Source: CAVTWD01 sp963738325 (GTDB lineage Bacteria > Actinomycetota > Acidimicrobiia > Acidimicrobiales > Ilumatobacteraceae). Taken from it: a stretch of 64,000 bases of DNA. The stretch covers positions 372,001 through 436,000 of the forward strand of contig CAVTWD010000009.1 in NCBI GenBank assembly GCA_963738325.1, read 5' to 3'. The notes below the pieces were generated by a model. It searched no databases. It saw only the letters and a program-made list of their open reading frames with translations, and was not told where the DNA came from. The number at the start of each line of letters is the position of its first letter. Positions within the stretch are counted from its first letter, which is position 1. This document shows, piece after piece, positions 54,583-63,375 of this stretch. Made by a program: the position numbers and the translations under genes.

Positions 54583-54616
54583 TGCCCCTTCTGCCCCCTG
54601 AGGGGCACAAGGGGCA
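54583..54616. terminator. 34-bp near-perfect palindrome after the helicase gene
   Basis: TGCCCCTT-C-TGCCCC-CTGA-GGGGCA-C-AAGGGGCA reads almost the same on both strands (14 bp of stem with one internal mismatch). It lies 36 bases past the helicase stop, and a second hairpin TCTCGCG/CGCGAGA is at 54551-54569. It may be a bidirectional terminator or a protein-binding site. Confidence 0.55.
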
Positions 54617-54651
54617 GATGCCAGCAACTCTTACCGCGCGTGCGAGGCGGC

Positions 54652-56059
54652 TCAGTCCTCATCGGTCCCCCATTCCTCATCGCCTCCGAACCGCAGACCC
54701 CGGAACCCCCGAATGCCGGACCGCTTGGTCCTCGCGTACCCGAGAGCGGTTAGCTCCTCGTAGAAGTTGTGGGCGGAGAGGCTCTGGCGTTTGTTCTCCT
54801 GGCACCACGCCTCGAACGCGAGGTAAAGCTCGCGGCGGTCCTGCCAAAGGTCCGGCCCTTGGTCGGTGCGGGCGTGGAGGAAGGCGCGCACCCGGTCGGT
54901 CTGGCGGGCGAACGCGGACCACGCGTCGGAGGTCTTGGCCGTGTCGAGGTACTGGCCGCGCTCGACCAGGCGCCGATGTCCTTGAGCTAGGCGCACGAGG
55001 ATGCCGGGAAGCTCCCCCATCATCGCCGCTTCGATGCTGGGGTCCTCGTGGCCAAGGTAGGAGTGCGGGAATAGGTAGGGCCGGATGCGGGCGACGTACG
55101 CGCCGCCCCGATCCGAGACCGTGGGGATCGTGTTCGCGGTCCACAGGAACAGACCCCGGAAATGGAACTGGAAGGGATGACCCCACTTGCGCTCGGCGGA
55201 GATGGCGTCGTCTCCGGTGAGCATCTTGAAGGCGCTGGCGTCGGGGACGTGATCGCCGCGCAGATCCGACGCGACGTTGAGCACCTTCCCGAATAGCTCG
55301 GCCGCGCGGAAGCGGTTGGCTCCGAGGTCGTGCAACGTCTCGGCCGAGCAGTTGTCCGGCCCGACAGTGCGCCTCATGAGCCGAGCGAGCGTGCTCTTAC
55401 CGGATCGGGTCGGCCCGTTGAGGAACGGCACCTTGGCTTGAATGATCGGGCGAGTGTCGAGGATGCGGGAGAGGTCCTCGATGAGAGGGTCGGCTAGCTC
55501 GGGAGCTTCGAGGCGGTCGGGTAGCCACTTGTCGAAGGTGGGGCAGGTCGCTGTCGGGGTCCCACGCGACAGGCAGTTGGACGACGCTGAGGTACTTCGG
55601 GTCGTGCGGGACAAGCTCGCCCGTCAACGGGTCGAGCATCCCGTTCGCCACGTTCACCAGCGACGTTCCCGAGCGGTCCCGGATGGTGAGCTTCGCCGCG
55701 TGCAACGCGCCGAGCGCGAACGACTCGAAGGTGGCGAGATGCTTCGGGGTGTAGTCCTCCCCGAGGACCTCCGTGAGGATGGCGACGATGCCGGTCCGGT
55801 CGGCCACGTACCGCCCGTCGCGGTACAACAGGATCCGACCCGCAGCGTCCACGGCTAGGGGTTGGCTCCTCGTGATGTGCGCGAAGAGTGATCGGACCAT
55901 CAGGTGTCCCTTGACGACGAAGCCGACCGGCACGGGGAAGCCGGGCGCGGTCTCGTCAGCGGCGCGGGCATGGCGGTCGCGGGCATCAGCTAACGACGCG
56001 ACCTCTTTGCGTTCACGGGCGACGCGCGCCGCGTCCTCGTCGGTGAGCCTTCTAACCAT
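54652..56059 (-). pseudogene. Phage/plasmid primase-helicase (D5/SF3), one frameshift
   Basis: The N-terminal 190 residues (VRSLFAHITRSQPLAVDAAG, YTPKHLATFESFALGALHAA) are a D5-N domain. The frame shifts near 55545, and the rest is an SF3 helicase: Walker A NGPTRSGKSTLARLMR, then LFGKVLNVASDLRG, LTGDDAISAERKWG and RGLFLWTANTIPTVSD (sensor), ending in a winged-helix-like tail. Such proteins drive replication of P4-like satellites and plasmids. About 468 residues without the indel. Confidence 0.8.
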
Positions 56060-56486
56060 GGCGGCTCGCCTCCTCCTCGATCAGTCGGGCCAGAGCCCAC
56101 GCCCACGCCGCGGCGTCGTCCTGTCCGATCGCTCCGGTGAGCGCGTTCGCCGCGTCGCGCAAGCGGGGCACGGGCAGCGTCGGGCTCCATCCGCACTCCG
56201 CGCAGAACTCCGCGGGCCAGAGCAACCGTTGGTAGGGGACGAACCGCTCCCCATCCCAGTGAGCCCCGCAGACATGCCAAGCCCGCGGGTCGCTCTCAAG
56301 CTCTGGCGGTCGCGGTGGGTAGTGGCGGCGATGCCAGGCGAGGAAGGCTCGGGCGGATCCCGTGGCGAGCATCCGCTCCCGGAAGGCGGCGAGAGCTTCC
56401 TCCGTGGGGGGCTCGACGCCGGAGCCGTCTACGGATGCTCCTACAGCACCGCGCGGTGCCGTGGCATCGGTCAGCGCGTCGATCAC
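56052..56486 (-). CDS. Element protein of unknown function
   Basis: Encodes 144 residues from GTG at 56486, overlapping the upstream stop (GTGA). Contains WHVCGAHWDGERF and PAEFCAECGWSPTLPVPR, a Cys/His set that may bind zinc, and a helical C-terminus. It overlaps the helicase/primase start by eight bases, so it probably works with replication. Confidence 0.6.
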   Translation of the reverse strand: MIDALTDATAPRGAVGASVDGSGVEPPTEEALAAFRERMLATGSARAFLAWHRRHYPPRPPELESDPRAWHVCGAHWDGERFVPYQRLLWPAEFCAECGWSPTLPVPRLRDAANALTGAIGQDDAAAWAWALARLIEEEASRHG

Positions 56487-56677
56487 GGCTTCGCCTCGTT
56501 CTCGGCCCGTTGCAGATCGCGGCGTAGTGCTCTCGTGGCCCGCCCCGAGCGCGGCGAGCGCGAGGCGACGACCGTGGCCCCGTTGGGGTGGCGGAGCACG
56601 ACGTGTCGCCCGTGTCGCACAACCCGCCAACCCCGCTCGAGGGCGGCGCGGATCGTCGCCGCTTGGTCCTTGCTCAC
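56483..56677 (-). CDS. HicA-like small protein
   Basis: Encodes 64 residues. RAALERGWRVVRHGRHVVLR followed by HPNGATVVASRSPRS resembles the double-strand RNA-binding-like fold of HicA mRNA interferases, with the central Gly-Arg-His-Val. No HicB partner gene is adjacent. Coupled by 4-base overlaps to both neighbours. Confidence 0.55.
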   Translation of the reverse strand: MSKDQAATIRAALERGWRVVRHGRHVVLRHPNGATVVASRSPRSGRATRALRRDLQRAENEAKP

Positions 56678-56904
56678 GGTCGGGCCTCAGCGCGCGCGTC
56701 GTGCTCGTGAGCCCGGGCGATGAGAGCCGCCATCCTCACGAGCGGCGCGGAGTCGAATCCGGCGCTCTCGTTCACGAACGCGGCGGTCACACGATCGGAG
56801 ATCTCGCCGCACGGCTCGAGACCGTCGGGGGTGATCTCGCATCGGTAGAGCCAACGGTCCTCGAGCGCCTCGACCGTTTCGCTCTCTCGACGTATCCTCG
56901 TCAC
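56674..56904 (-). CDS. Small element protein
   Basis: Encodes 76 residues beginning MTRIRRESETVEALEDRWLY. An acidic middle and a helical AALIARAHEHDARAEARP end; no family is recognised. First of three coupled small genes leading into the helicase gene. Confidence 0.55.
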   Translation of the reverse strand: MTRIRRESETVEALEDRWLYRCEITPDGLEPCGEISDRVTAAFVNESAGFDSAPLVRMAALIARAHEHDARAEARP

Positions 56905-56942
56905 GGTCTCCCCTTTCCGAAGCGGGGTGGACGACTTCCAAG

Positions 56943-56982
56943 CCGCGACGAGAGCCCCTCTCCGGAGGGGCTCTCGTCGCGG
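56943..56982. terminator. 18-bp perfect hairpin with UCCG loop
   Basis: CCGCGACGAGAGCCCCTC (56943-56960) pairs without mismatch to 56965-56982, closing a TCCG loop on a C-G pair, an extra-stable UNCG-type tetraloop. It lies 46 bases past the excisionase stop and 38 bases before the next gene start. It should stop or attenuate transcription between excision and replication genes. Confidence 0.75.
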
Positions 56983-57028
56983 TTGGGGCTCTGTCCCGGG
57001 GTTGCTCAGCGATCTCGTTCGGGCGCGG

Positions 57029-57253
57029 TCACGACACGTGCTGCTCGGGTTGGAGGTCGAGCCCGAGGACGCGGCGAAGGTGCACGGTCGGGACGCGCCA
57101 GCGGGCGCCGACCTTGATCACGGGCGTCGGGAACTTGTCCGGCTCGGCCAGGTAGTAGGCGCGGGAGCGGTGGATCCCGAACAGCTGGGCGGCGTCGGGC
57201 CAGAGGGGCACCATCGCCGCTTCGTCCGGGGTGCGCACGCGGTGACTCGTCAT
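57029..57253 (-). CDS. AlpA/excisionase-like HTH protein
   Basis: Encodes 74 residues. DAAQLFGIHRSRAYYLAEPD is the recognition helix-turn-helix and FPTPVIKVGARWRVPTVHLR the wing typical of AlpA/Xis proteins. It is divergent from the gene leading to the integrase, the usual int/xis control layout. Confidence 0.8.
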   Translation of the reverse strand: MTSHRVRTPDEAAMVPLWPDAAQLFGIHRSRAYYLAEPDKFPTPVIKVGARWRVPTVHLRRVLGLDLQPEQHVS

Positions 57254-57377
57254 GGACCTCATCAGACCATGACAGAGCGTCATCCGCCAGACTAGCGGAG
57301 GCGGAATGTCCTGGCATAGACACTCTCGGAACGAACTGTCATAGGCACGACTGTCGAACGGTGCTAGCTTGTCCCTC

Positions 57378-58001
57378 GTGAGCGCTAACGAGGGCGAGTA
57401 CGAGGACGATGCAGGGGACGAGTTGGTCCGGTATCCGGTAGACAGCCCGCTCCCGAAGATCGTCGCCATGGGCTTGGTCTCCTACGACGGGGATCCCGTC
57501 GAGATCGGACGGGGACTGCGCGTGTGGCCCCGGTTCGAAGCGCTCCTCCTCTACACCGCGACCCCCTGCTCGATCGCCATCATCCCCGCAGTCGCGATAG
57601 CCGATGGCGCTGCGCGGTTGATCGGTCTCCGCTTCGCGGTCAACGAGACCAGCGAAGACGGGATCCCGTTGACGATCGCACCCGGGGATCTGCGGGACGT
57701 TCCCTGGGCGACCATCGTTGACTACGCGGTCGGGATCGCCGCGGCGGAGTGCACGCGCCCCGAGCCGCATCGCCTCATCCCACCCCCCGAGGAGTACGAC
57801 GACTGGCAAGAGACCGTGCGGCGCGGGGCCGTCGTGGCGAGCACGCAACGGAGGCGACGGACGGTCACCCCGGAGCTACTCGCCCGGGTCCTCGACCTCT
57901 ACGCAAGCGGAGGCGTCCCCCTCCTCCGGAAGGAACTCAACATGAGTGATCGCAACGCGCGTCGCCTCTTGGCGCGTGCGAGGAAGGAACTAGGGCAATG
58001 A
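57378..58001 (+). CDS. Unknown protein with C-terminal HTH, coupled to integrase
   Basis: Encodes about 207 residues from GTG at 57378 (a TTG lies nine bases earlier). The N-terminal 140 residues are an unrecognised mixed alpha/beta domain. The C-terminus (TVTPELLARVLDLYASGGVP, MSDRNARRLLARARKELG) looks like a helix-turn-helix. It overlaps the integrase start by four bases and is probably its regulator or accessory factor. Confidence 0.65.
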   Translation: MSANEGEYEDDAGDELVRYPVDSPLPKIVAMGLVSYDGDPVEIGRGLRVWPRFEALLLYTATPCSIAIIPAVAIADGAARLIGLRFAVNETSEDGIPLTIAPGDLRDVPWATIVDYAVGIAAAECTRPEPHRLIPPPEEYDDWQETVRRGAVVASTQRRRRTVTPELLARVLDLYASGGVPLLRKELNMSDRNARRLLARARKELGQ

Positions 58002-59041
58002 CAGTGCAACGCGACGGGTCGCGGTGGATGTACCGCATCGAGGGGTCGCTCCGCGCCGACGGCTCCCGACGCCAGATCAAGCGGCGGGGGTTCGCGACCA
58101 AGCGTGAGGCTCAAGAGGCGGAGGCGAAAGCGGTGAGCGAGATCGCCTCGGGCGCGTTCGTCGCCCCGAGCCGTCTCACGGTCGGGGCATTCCTCACGGA
58201 GCGATGGCTCCCCGCGATCGAGCACACGGTCAAGCCGAGCACGTGGATCTCGTACCGAAGCTCGGCCAAACACCTGGTCGAGCACGTGGGCTCCGTGCGT
58301 CTCGATCAGGTCTCGGGCTATCAACTCTCGATCCTCTATGGGCTCCTTGTGAACGAGCACGCGCTCTCCCCGCACACCGCGCGGCTCGTGCATCGGACCG
58401 CGCACAAGGCCCTCGCGGACGCGAGGGCATGGGGTCTCGTGCGCCACAACGCGGCGGATGAGGCGCGCCAGCCGCGCAAGCCGCGTCCCGTTCCCAAGGC
58501 TTGGCGTCCCGAGCACGTCGTCACGTTCCTGGCGTTCGCGAAGGATGACCGTTGGGCGGCGTTCTGGCGGCTCGCCGTGACGACGGGAGCGCGTCGGGCG
58601 GAACTGACCGCGGTGCGCCGGCGCGACCTCGACCTCGACGCGGGGATCTGGGAGCTATGCCGCGCCGACTCCCTCGACCGGGGCCGGATCATGGAGCAGG
58701 GCGAGACCAAGACCGAGGACAGCGTGCGCCCGGTCCCCCTTGACGCGTGCACCATCGAGGCTCTCCGGGACTGGCGTCGCCAACAACTAGGGGAGCGACT
58801 CCGGCTCGGTGCGGGTTGGCCCGAACATGACCGCGTGTGGACGTGGCCCGATGGATCCCCGTTGCACCCCGACTACGCGACGAAGGCGTTTGCTCGGCTC
58901 GTGGAAGCGTCCGGCCTCCCTCGCCTCACGCTCCACGGCTTGCGGCGGACGTGGGCGACGACGGCCAAGGGCCGCGGGATCCATCCGGACGTGGCGGCGG
59001 GACGGCTCGGCCACGATCCGGAGACGATGCTTGCCTTCTAG
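57998..59041 (+). CDS. int: Tyrosine integrase ending at TAG on the catalytic Tyr position
   Basis: Encodes 347 residues with an AP2-like arm-binding start (DGSRWMYRIEGSLRADGSRR), a core-binding domain, and the catalytic domain with Arg in TTGARRAELTAVRR, His-x-x-Arg in LTLHGLRRTWATT and LGHDPETMLAF. The next codon, where the nucleophilic Tyr belongs, is TAG (59039-59041). The frame then stays open as TASIPELARAAAQDIADLF to TGA at 59192. As written the enzyme cannot cut DNA. Confidence 0.85.
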   Translation: MTVQRDGSRWMYRIEGSLRADGSRRQIKRRGFATKREAQEAEAKAVSEIASGAFVAPSRLTVGAFLTERWLPAIEHTVKPSTWISYRSSAKHLVEHVGSVRLDQVSGYQLSILYGLLVNEHALSPHTARLVHRTAHKALADARAWGLVRHNAADEARQPRKPRPVPKAWRPEHVVTFLAFAKDDRWAAFWRLAVTTGARRAELTAVRRRDLDLDAGIWELCRADSLDRGRIMEQGETKTEDSVRPVPLDACTIEALRDWRRQQLGERLRLGAGWPEHDRVWTWPDGSPLHPDYATKAFARLVEASGLPRLTLHGLRRTWATTAKGRGIHPDVAAGRLGHDPETMLAF

Positions 59042-59130
59042 ACGGCCTCGATCCCCGAACTGGCGCGGGCCGCGGCTCAGGACATCGCAGACCTCTTCGA
59101 CAGCGTGTCCGTGACCATCGCCCCGGATTT

Positions 59131-59150
59131 CGTGCCCAATCCGTGCCCAA
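59131..59150. repeat. 20-bp direct repeat, right copy
   Basis: Identical to 50175-50194. It lies in the integrase readthrough frame, where it encodes VPNPCP. It may be an attachment-site copy or the trace of a second integrase 3' end at the left side. Confidence 0.7.
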
Positions 59151-59207
59151 GGGGCTTGGTCGAGGGCGGGACGGTAGGCTCCTCAACCCTCTGACCTGGC
59201 CTTATCC

Positions 59208-59254
59208 GGCGCGCTCGGAGGGACTCGAACCCCAACCTTTTGATCCGTAGTCAG
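59208..59254 (-). other. tRNA-Arg(ACG) 3'-half, attachment-site core
   Basis: On the minus strand CTGACTACGGATCAAAAGG leads into a T arm with GGTTCGAGTCC and an acceptor end CGAGCGCGCC, matching the 3' half of an actinobacterial tRNA-Arg(ACG). The 5' half is absent on either side, and one G is missing from the T stem. It lies 14 bases past the integrase readthrough stop. Such half-tRNAs are attachment sites of integrated elements. Confidence 0.7.
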
Positions 59255-59407
59255 CTTCCGGCCGTGTCGACCGGTCCGCCGTGTGTCGCCTCGTATCGTC
59301 TGAGCTGGGCTAACGCGATCGGCGTGTGCGGCGTGTGTCGGCTACTGACGGCGGATGTCGCCCCGTTCGTGGACAATCCGTGGACACTCGTGGACGGACT
59401 TTTGGGG

Positions 59408-59830
59408 CTACTGCGGCGCGGCGAGCAGGGCAAGGAACTCGACCGGTGTAGCGACCCGGACGTCTAGGTCGCCAACGTCGAGGAGATCGCGGTCACCGGT
59501 CACCACGACGTCCGCGGCTTCAGTGACGGCCAGAGCGACGAGGTAGTCGTCATCGGGGTCCCGGGTCGTCGACGGTGGATCGGGTGGGTCCACGGCGCTC
59601 GTCGCCACACCCTCCACCGCCTCGAGGAACTCAGCGACCTGGACCGAGGACACCCTCGACGCGATCTTCTGTCGACCGGCAACGGTGGCGACCTCGGCGA
59701 GTAGCCGGGGACTGACGATCAGCTCGTAGCGCTGCTCGAAACAGGCCCGCAGCACCCGGCCAGGAGTGCCTGATGGTGTCAAGACCGCGGCGATGAAGAC
59801 GTTCGCATCGAGCACGACTCGCAGCATCAA
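59408..59830 (-). CDS. PIN-domain toxin (VapC-like)
   Basis: Encodes 140 residues. PIN-domain acidic residues are in LRVVLDANVFIAAVL near the start, EVATVAGRQKI in the middle and DDDYLVALAVTEAADVVVTG-D at the end, arranged for Mg-dependent RNase activity. Its ATG overlaps the antitoxin stop by four bases. It stabilises the element that begins here. Confidence 0.85.
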   Translation of the reverse strand: MMLRVVLDANVFIAAVLTPSGTPGRVLRACFEQRYELIVSPRLLAEVATVAGRQKIASRVSSVQVAEFLEAVEGVATSAVDPPDPPSTTRDPDDDYLVALAVTEAADVVVTGDRDLLDVGDLDVRVATPVEFLALLAAPQ

Positions 59831-60087
59831 CCAGCCGCACGGCGCTCGGCGCGGGACGCTCTCACCTCGGTGACGGCCAACGCCATCGCTTCTTCTTCGC
59901 TCAGGGAGACGACGGTTCCCTGGGCCTCGATGAGCTCATCGAGCATCGCCGAGCCCCGAAGGCCGAAGTACTGCTTGAGTGCCTCCCCCACGACCTCGTC
60001 CGGGGCCACGCCCTCGTCGGCAGCCGTCCGAGTCACCGCGTCGACGAGGCTCTCGTCCAACTCGACCGACAGGACTCGGCGGGCCAT
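59827..60087 (-). CDS. Antitoxin of the PIN toxin
   Basis: Encodes 86 residues from ATG at 60087. MARRVLSVELDESLVDAVTR then EGVAPDEVVGEALKQYFG gives a ribbon-helix-helix or AbrB-like DNA-binding start, with an acidic toxin-neutralising C-terminus. First gene of the pair, presumably autoregulated. Confidence 0.8.
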   Translation of the reverse strand: MARRVLSVELDESLVDAVTRTAADEGVAPDEVVGEALKQYFGLRGSAMLDELIEAQGTVVSLSEEEAMALAVTEVRASRAERRAAG

Positions 60088-60335
60088 GCCCGAGAGTGTA
60101 CGAGCGACCGTCGCCAACCTCGACCTGGTTGGGGCTGATCACTCCCAGGGTGCCAAGCCTCGCCCTCGGCGGTGAGCGATGCCGGCGCGTGAGGAGGTTC
60201 CTGCCGTCGATGCTGCGCGCGGGCAAACGGCGCTCTGTAGTCGTCGGACGGAATTTGCCCTATCGGGCCCCCGAGCTGTCCGTTGGTGGGCGCAGTGCGT
60301 CGCGATTCTGCTCGGTGGGGGTGCGTACACAGGTC

Positions 60336-60677
60336 ATGGAGCGGAGGCAGGTGACAAAGCAGAGGGTCTCCCCGGGGCCGCCGGACTTCTTGCGGGTGGA
60401 GGAGGCCGCCGCCGTGCTGCGGATCGGGCGAACGTCGGCGTACGACCTCGCACGCCAGTTCCTGGCCACCAACGGCGCCGCTGGGTTGCCGGTGGTTCGG
60501 CTGGGCCGACTCCTGCGGGTGCCTCGTCGCCACCTCGAGCAGCTGCTCGGCGGTCCGATCACGTGGCCGCCCGCCATCGACGCTGCCCTGGTCGACGTAT
60601 CACCGCTCGCGCCCGTCCCCGCCCGGCCGGTCGGGCAACGCGAGTCGGGGCAGCCGTCGCTGCCGTTCGCGGGCTGA
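60336..60677 (+). CDS. Excisionase-like HTH protein
   Basis: Encodes 113 residues from ATG at 60336. LRVEEAAAVLRIGRTSAYDL and GLPVVRLGRLLRVPRRHLEQ form the helix-turn-helix and wing of AlpA/excisionase proteins, with a Pro-rich tail. It lies directly upstream of the relaxase, as in many actinobacterial integrative conjugative or mobilisable elements. Confidence 0.8.
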   Translation: MERRQVTKQRVSPGPPDFLRVEEAAAVLRIGRTSAYDLARQFLATNGAAGLPVVRLGRLLRVPRRHLEQLLGGPITWPPAIDAALVDVSPLAPVPARPVGQRESGQPSLPFAG

Positions 60678-60762
60678 GGTCAACGATGTCTTCTCGCTGT
60701 CACCGCCGAGCCTTCAGGGTGTCAGGGACAGACGAGTGCACGGGTTGGGTCGGGAGTGCCTC

Positions 60763-63375
60763 GTGACGGCGCGAGTGACGACGTTGAAGGGCCCGTCGGC
60801 GGGGGCGTACTACCTGGAGCAGCTCCCGGCCTACTACCTGGACGCTGGCGAGCCACGCGGCGTCTGGTTCGGTGAGGGCGCCGGGATGCTCGGGCTCTCG
60901 GGGGAGGTGGACGACGAGGCGTTCTTGGCGGTGATGGCCGGGCGGGATCCTCGCCGCCCGGACCGGGACCTGGGCCGAGGCTACGACGACGCGTCGGTAC
61001 GAGGGTTCGATGTGACGTGCTCGGCCCCGAAGTCGGTGTCGGTGCTGTGGGCGTTGGGCGACGACCTGGTCCGCGCCCACGTAGTGGCGGCCCATGACGC
61101 GGCGGTGGCGGCGGTGGCGGGCTGGATCGAGGCCCATGCCCATACCCGGTTCAGGATCGGCGGGGAGGTGGCCGTGGTTGACGCCGAAGGGGCTGATCGC
61201 TGTGGCGTTTCGTCAGCACACCAGCCGCACCGTCGATCCCCAGCTCCACACCCATCTGGTCGTGGCGAACCGGGTGCGCTCGCCGGATGGGCGGTGGTTG
61301 GCGTTGGACGCCCGGTTGTTGAAGGTCGACCAGCGCACCCTGTCGGCCCTCTATCACGCCGGGCTACGAGCCGAGCTCACCGGGCGTCTCGGCGTGCGGT
61401 GGGACGAACCCGTGCGGGGGATCGCTGAGGTGGCGGATGTGGCCGAGGTGGTGCGGGTGGAGTTCTCCCAGCGGTCCGGGATGGTGGACCGCCGCCTCGA
61501 CGACAAGCTGGACCGTTTCACCGAGACGATGGGTCGGGAGCCGACGGCTCGGGAACGGTGGCGCTTGGAGCGCGAAGCGGTCGTAGACAGCCGCCCGGCC
61601 AAACCCAAGCCCGTCGCCGGCGGCGAGCTACACGACCGGTGGGCGGCCCAGGTGCACGTCCTCGGGTTGGAACCGGTCGAGGTGGTCGACACCGCGGTTG
61701 GGTGGCCGGTCGCCCGTCACGTGATCGATCGGCACGCCACGACCCGGGTCGTGGACCAGGCCATGGGCGTGTTGGTGGAGGGACAGTCAACGTGGAGGCC
61801 CGCCGAGCTGGTCCGCGAGGTCGCCGCTGCCGTCCCCACCACCACCGCTTTCGACGCGCCCAGGTGGTGGCGTGGGTCGAGCGAGTCGCAGGCCAGATGG
61901 CGGTGGCGCGTTGTGTCGACGTGTCCCGCCCGGTGCCACCCGGTGCCATGCTGCGCCGCGATGGCCGCCCGGTGGCGGAGTCGGCCCTCGACCGGGCCCT
62001 CACCACCCAAGCCATCCTCGACCAGGAAGCCGACCTGCTGGCCTGGGCCGACCGCCGCCTCGCCCACCCCGGTCACCCAGAACTGGCCACCCGCCACCAG
62101 TCCCCCATCCGCCTCACCGTCGCTCAGGCCGAAGTGGCGGTGGCGGTGGCTGGGACGGCCGACCTGGTGTTGGTGGTGGGCCCAGCCGGCACCGGCAAGA
62201 CCACCGCCCTCGCCCCGGCCGTGGAGCAGCTGCGCGCCGACAACCGGGTGGTGTTCGGCGTGGCACCCTCGGCCGGCGCCGCCGACGTCCTGGCCGCCGA
62301 GACCGGCGTGGTGGCCGACACGCTCGACAAGCTCCTCGCCGAACACTCCCTGCCCCGCCGACCCGATCACCGCTACGACCTCCCCGCCGGCGCCACCGTG
62401 CTCGTCGACGAGGCCGGGATGATCCCCACCGCCCGCCTCGCCGACCTGGCCGAGCTGGCCGACGTGCGCGGCTGGCGGCTGGTGCTGGTCGGAGACCCCC
62501 TCCAGTTGTCCGCCGTCGGGCGGGGTGGCATGTTCGGCCTCCTGGTCGACACCCACGGCGCCATCGAACTCGACCGCGTCCACCGGTTCACCCATCTCTG
62601 GGAACGAGACGCCAGCCTCCGGCTACGCCGCGGCGACCCCGACGTCGCCGACCTCTACGACGCGCACGGCCGGCTCCATGGCGGCACCCTCGAGGCGATG
62701 GAACGAGCCGCCGTGCGAGCCTGGTGGGACCACCGCCACGCCGGCCACACCGTCGCACTGCTGGCGCCGACCAACGAGACCGTGGACCGGCTCAACCAAC
62801 GCGCCCAACAGGCCCGCCTGCGCTTCGGCGAGCTCGACCCCGACGGCAGCACCCTCCACCTCGGTGCCGTGAACCTGTACGTGGGGGACGAGGTCGCCAC
62901 CCGACGCAACGACCGGCGGCTGGTCACCGACGAGGGCGACATGGTCCGCAACCGAGCCCGATGGACGATCACCGCCATCCACCCCGACCACGGTCTCACG
63001 GTCACCGGGCCCTCCGGGACGGTGCGACTCCCCGCCCGGTACGTGGCCGAGCACGTCGAGCTGGGCTACGCCACCACCGGCGCTGCCGCCCAAGGCCGCA
63101 CCGTCGACCGGGCCCTCGTCGTCCTCGACCGCGCCACCGACGTCCGCAACCTGTACGTCCCCATGACCTGCGGCCGCCACACCAACGACGCGTTCATCGC
63201 CCTCCACGGCGAGGACACCGCAGTCGACGTGTTCGCCCGCTGCCTGACCACCGACTGGATCGACCAACCAGCCCACGCCCGCCGTGCCGAGCTGCTCAGC
63301 GAGCAGCCCCACCGCGCCGGCCTGCTCGACGGCCCCGTTCTGCGGGCGCTGCTCGAACGTCGCTACGACCTGTAG
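60763..63375 (+). pseudogene. MobF (TrwC/TraA-type) relaxase, two frameshifts
   Basis: Starts GTG at 60763 (GPSAGAYYLEQLPAYYLDAG). The relaxase domain has FDVTCSAPKSVSVLWALG; the frame shifts near 61190 and the His triad follows in RQHTSRTVDPQLHTHLVVAN. It shifts again near 61860 into the helicase part: Walker A VVGPAGTGKTTALAPAV, VLVDEAGMIPT, VLVGDPLQLSAVGRGG and TGAAAQGRTVDRALVVLD. The protein nicks oriT, stays bound to the strand and unwinds it for transfer. A TAG at 63373 precedes further open frame. Confidence 0.85.

Larger units (their letters stand above)
53940..54651. other. G-rich gene-free segment, candidate control or origin region
   Basis: About 700 bases with strong strand asymmetry: runs of four to five G on the plus strand from 54360 to 54480, able to form G-quadruplexes. 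It contains the direct repeats and the palindrome listed separately and adjoins the helicase/primase gene. An origin of replication for the element is a reasonable inference. Open frames here are proline/arginine-rich artefacts. Confidence 0.45.

Noticed and set aside
54006..54680. Proline/arginine-rich minus-strand frame of 224 codons
   Set aside because: Its composition mirrors the G runs of a gene-free segment and it has no motif or ribosome site.
14656..63375. TGA or TAG read as sense codons genome-wide
   Set aside because: Dozens of intact genes end with TGA, often in ATGA overlaps, and several with TAG, so the standard code is used.
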